Part shown: positions 60,576-64,000 of the stretch, piece by piece | Layout of the letters: every line of letters starts with the position of its first letter | Numbering within the stretch: position 1 is the first letter of the stretch | Assembly (NCBI RefSeq): GCF_964204645.1 | Contig: NC_134031.1 | Coordinates: 18,721,307-18,785,306, forward strand | Direction of reading: 5' to 3' | Source: Tubulanus polymorphus | Taxonomy: Eukaryota; Nemertea; Palaeonemertea; Tubulaniformes; Tubulanidae | Length of the DNA stretch: 64,000 nt | Notes under the pieces: model-generated | Seen by the model: only the letters and a program-made list of their open reading frames with translations | The model's database searches: none | Told to the model about the DNA's origin: nothing | Program-made: the position numbers and the translations under genes

Positions 60576-60770
60576 TAAAAGCCGCGAGCGATCACATGGA
60601 GACGATTTGGCCCGGGCCAAATTGGTACGGATTAATTAGAGAGCGCGTTCACACGCAAACCATTCACTCGATACTAAACAATGCTCAAACAAAGCGAAGT
60701 GGATCATTTCCGGTGCCAGTTGCAATTCAAATTTGGCCCGGGCCAAAAATGATCGTGTGATCGGGGCTAA
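60576..60770. mobile_element. Element bounded by TTTGGCCCGGGCCAAA palindromes
   Basis: The 16-bp palindrome TTTGGCCCGGGCCAAA occurs at 60606-60621 and again at 60732-60747. Outside these, 'gcgatcaca' and its complement 'tgtgatcgg' form outer inverted ends. The 110 bp between palindromes resembles 31395-31530. No coding frame. Confidence 0.7.
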
Positions 60771-61685
60771 AATGTCAAATTTTTCATGTTTACAGTTCAT
60801 TTTCATTGTTGTGAAGACATGTGAAGTATGGATGTTCAGTTTGTAAATTGTCTGGTTTTTATAATTCATTTTTAATTATCAGAAGAAGTTCTGGATACAT
60901 TTGCAGTATGCACGATCAAAAATTAGAAAGATGGTTTTGAAATATCGAATGTTCGAGGAGGTGCATATACATAAATTGAATCAGTATTTTGCAGTTTACA
61001 ATTACACACTGAAGTAATACAAGTAACTGGTATTTTGTAATGTTGTATTCACCGCATACAGCTAGCTGTAACGTATGTTTTTATATAGCTGGTACGTATT
61101 AGCTCATTTCTGGTTTCCGATTGCAGTCTATAAGTTATCATTGCCCGCGTTAGTCTATTATAAACGCATCAACCTATGAAATTAGCTGGCTTTATGCGGT
61201 ATTATCGTTGGATCATCTGCAAACATTGAAATATCAACAGCGGAGCTTCAGGAATAGACATACGCCAAATGAAACAGAATCTGGAGTGACAGTCGCTATA
61301 GACAGATATACACAGGACACTAGAGAGACATTTTTAAAAGTGCGTACCCGCCCATGGGAGGATAGGGGTCAAAAATTGATCATTTCTCTCTATTCCTATG
61401 TACATAAAGCTTAAAATTGCGTAGCTGGAGGATTTCACAAAAAAAACCCAATGAAACTATATGACGAGATTACGCCATCCATGCATTAACTTACTACCAT
61501 GAACTGTCTACTATTGACTGTTTACTTGGCGACCTCTCACGTATTGTATTTGTAATGAATAGTATTTGAACATGTGTTTGAAACATTGATCATCGACAAA
61601 AAACACCTGTGCAACGCGGGAAAAAATATAGTTAATTGTATGATGAAAATTGATGCCATGTTAATTTAATTCTGACAGGAAGAGT

Positions 61686-61748
61686 GAAAGAGGGAGTGAG
61701 GGAGAAGAGAGAGAGAGAGGGAGAGGAGAGAGAGCAGGGAGAGAGGGC
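61686..61748. repeat. Purine-rich (GA) tract
   Basis: G/A-only stretch with 'gagagagagggagaggagag'. Confidence 0.85.
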
Positions 61749-62455
61749 AATAGAATGCGTATAGCCTACTCTTTTATCGAAGTCCCGTCATTTTAAAACA
61801 CGATCAAAAAGTTGAGTTTCAAAGACGCCAATTTTCCCAAAATAACAAGACTTCATTCGAGAACCATCTACACTTTCAATGATCCATCTTTATTCATTCC
61901 ATGGCCTTCATGATAAATATACGTATAAAAAATACGTCGTTCTTCTGAATAGTAAAAACACACATCAACAAAAACAACAACGATCGTCGTGAACTTTGAT
62001 TCCGATTGATTTTAGCTGCTGGTGATTTGTCGACGTATCGAACGGAAGCCGCGATTATTATTTCAAAATTCTACCCACAGATTTACACCTTTGATACTCA
62101 GTTGCCATGGTAATCGTAAAGATAGGTGAATATATTCAGAAATGTGCGTTGCTTATTTAAGAGAATATCGAAAAACCGAACTCGATATAAAAATACGTGT
62201 CAAACCAAACCGAGACACTCCAGTTCTCGGACAGGACCTGGTTCCTCAGTTCCGGGCCCAATTTTACCATCAAGGCCTAGATTTTATCTAAAACAGTTTG
62301 AGTTTGACTTTTTATATCCATTCGAACGAGTTCACAACAATAAGATAAAATCCCACTATTTACAGATTAAAAGAATTTAAAAACAAGAATTTATTTATTA
62401 AATCTAAAATATTTAAAAGACACGACGTTTCGATCTCACCCTAGAGATCATCGTC

Positions 62456-62530
62456 AGGTGTGGAACTGTGGAACTGGGTCCTGAACTGTGGAACTGATAC
62501 AGAACTGCGGAACTGGGTCCTGAACTGCGG
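62456..62530. repeat. Short array of family A terminal units
   Basis: Four units of 'ggtcctgaactgtggaactg' type, one reading 'atacagaactgcggaactg'. Confidence 0.8.
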
Positions 62531-63292
62531 GATTCACAACAATGTTTTACATAAGGGACCAAAGGTTCCTAGAGTCAGAATTGAGAAAGAAAATGGAGGA
62601 ACTGGGCAGCTATCACATCGGACTAAACTCTCGCATAATCAAGAGGCAGTCATCGAGTAGCAATTACTGAAGTAAAAGGAATACGACTGGCCTTTTGACA
62701 AATGGAAATAGCATGTCAATAGTGATTAGACCTCAGCAGCAGCAGCAGCCGTGAGGGCTGTCACAATCATCAGATATCATTGCGTGATGCACCAATCATT
62801 TACTTCATAGCCATAAAATTATCAATGATATCAACGTAAATATATCGAATGTTCGAAAATATCTCAAAAACTGACACGAAACTGATGAGATTCTGCTCAA
62901 CTGTGAGAGGGAAGTTGTTAGAGGGAGAGGGTACAGGAAGCGAATGAGGGTAGAATGAGTGAGGAATGGATGAATAGAAGTTTATCGTAAAGTCCGGCGA
63001 TGATCACGTCTTCAATAAATCGATCATCGTCACACGCAGGTTATGAAGCTGTCAATTGACCATCCGTCAGTCAATTTACACACTGTCAAAAACCGTCAAA
63101 TTTCATCAGTCAATTTCCCTGTTAACATCCTATCCGTCAATGTGCTAGAGATAATCTTCAGCCAATATCAAATCAGTCAATGTAAGTTATATCGAACTCA
63201 TTGGGAAAGTCGACAGTTTTTTTCATAAAGCGAAACAATCATTTTTTCGAATGTTAGAACTAAAAGGAGTCAAACTTTCTTTAACCGAGAAA

Positions 63293-63675
63293 CTGAATCC
63301 CGAACTGTGGAACTGGATCCAGAACTGTGGAACTGATACAGAACTGTGGAACTGGGTCCTGAACTGTGGGATTGTGTCTAGAACTGTGGAACTGGGCCCT
63401 GAACTGTGGAACTGGATCCAGAACTGTGGAACTGGGCCCTGAACTGTGGAACTGGATCCAGACAGAACTGTGGAACTGGATTCAGACAGAACTGTGGAAC
63501 TGGTTCCTGAACTGTGGAACTGGACCCAGACAGAACTGTGAAACTGGATTCAGACAGAACTGTGGAACTGGTTCCTGAACTGTGGAACTGGACCCAGAAA
63601 GAACTGTGGAACTGGTTCCTGAATTTTGGAATTGTGTCTAGAACTGTGGAACTGGGTGCTGAACTGTGGAACAAG
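63293..63675. repeat. Tandem array of the family A terminus (about 19 to 23-bp units)
   Basis: About 18 units of 'cctgaactgtggaactggat', some lengthened to 'ccagacagaactgtggaac'. It produces long Glu-Leu-Trp-Asn-Trp frames that are not genes. Confidence 0.92.
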
Positions 63676-64000
63676 TGCCGCTCTGTAGGAATCAGAAGGA
63701 AGAAACTCGTTTTTTTTGGTCTTATTCATATCGTAAACAATACATTTTCTATCAGTGCTCCACACACACACAGAGTGCTATCAATAGAGTTGATTGAGAC
63801 TTCAGAGTTCTTACTACTGAAAGGATTTACCTACGACCCACCTACAACAGTATCCCAGTGCGTAGGAGTTATCGAGTACTATCTATCGACCGTGTTTTAA
63901 CAACGTGAAGAGTTCCGGCCACGTTTAAATCGATATAAAAAACATATAGCAATAATCGAAGGGATAACGTCATTGCGACGCCCCCTCCCCTCATACACCC

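Larger units (their letters stand above)
55982..64000. other. DDR 5' flank or first intron; no exon recognised
   Basis: 8 kb probably containing part or all of the first DDR intron. It holds a 28-bp array (56116-56263), a TIR element (58479-58826), the GGCCCGGGCC element (60576-60770), GA tracts and family A-derived arrays (62456-62530, 63293-63675). No signal-peptide exon could be supported. Confidence 0.6.

Noticed and set aside
63251-63900. Overlapping long frames rich in Glu-Leu-Trp-Asn-Trp on both strands
   Set aside because: They arise from a tandem array of the family A terminal unit and have no independent protein features.

Overview
The window looks like ordinary nuclear DNA of an invertebrate animal. 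It is AT-rich, has intron-split genes with GT-AG junctions, and carries microsatellites, minisatellites and many short inverted-repeat elements. The protein set (a collagen-receptor tyrosine kinase, a claudin-like TMEM47 protein and a doublecortin protein) points to a bilaterian. A marine lophotrochozoan (mollusc or annelid type) is my best guess, but the sequence does not prove it. I see no operons, rRNA genes, intact tRNA genes, CRISPR arrays or viral genes.

Layout. (1) About 78-2351, minus strand: two exons of a doublecortin (DCX) domain protein; both gene ends lie elsewhere. (2) 2352-9338: no recognised gene, many short repeats. (3) 9339-17074, plus strand: a complete four-exon TMEM47/VAB-9 gene with a candidate TATA box and polyadenylation signal. 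Its 5.1-kb first intron holds only repeats. (4) 17098-20738: a 1.8-kb segment present twice in direct orientation, carrying tRNA B-box-like motifs. (5) 20739-25056: repeats and the 3' flank of the next gene. (6) 25057-55981, minus strand: twelve exons of a discoidin domain receptor (DDR) tyrosine kinase. They cover the discoidin domain, DS-like domain, membrane segment, long juxtamembrane region and complete kinase; only the signal-peptide exon(s) are missing. The introns hold TTAA-flanked piggyBac-like MITEs, a 29-bp minisatellite and other arrays. (7) 55982-64000: no recognised exon; it includes a MITE with 26-bp perfect inverted ends and a tandem array built from the end of a dispersed repeat.

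The three genes form no operon. TMEM47 family proteins act at cell junctions, DDRs sense collagen, and DCX proteins bind microtubules. TMEM47 and DDR converge tail to tail, with the duplicated segment between them.

The DDR reading frame was assembled by hand across eleven introns, and every junction phase agrees. The most noteworthy biology is the substitution of several collagen-contact positions in an otherwise well-conserved DDR. The most noteworthy genome structure is a set of small inverted-repeat families, one of which appears to have seeded tandem arrays from its own terminal sequence. I found no convincing wholly new system.
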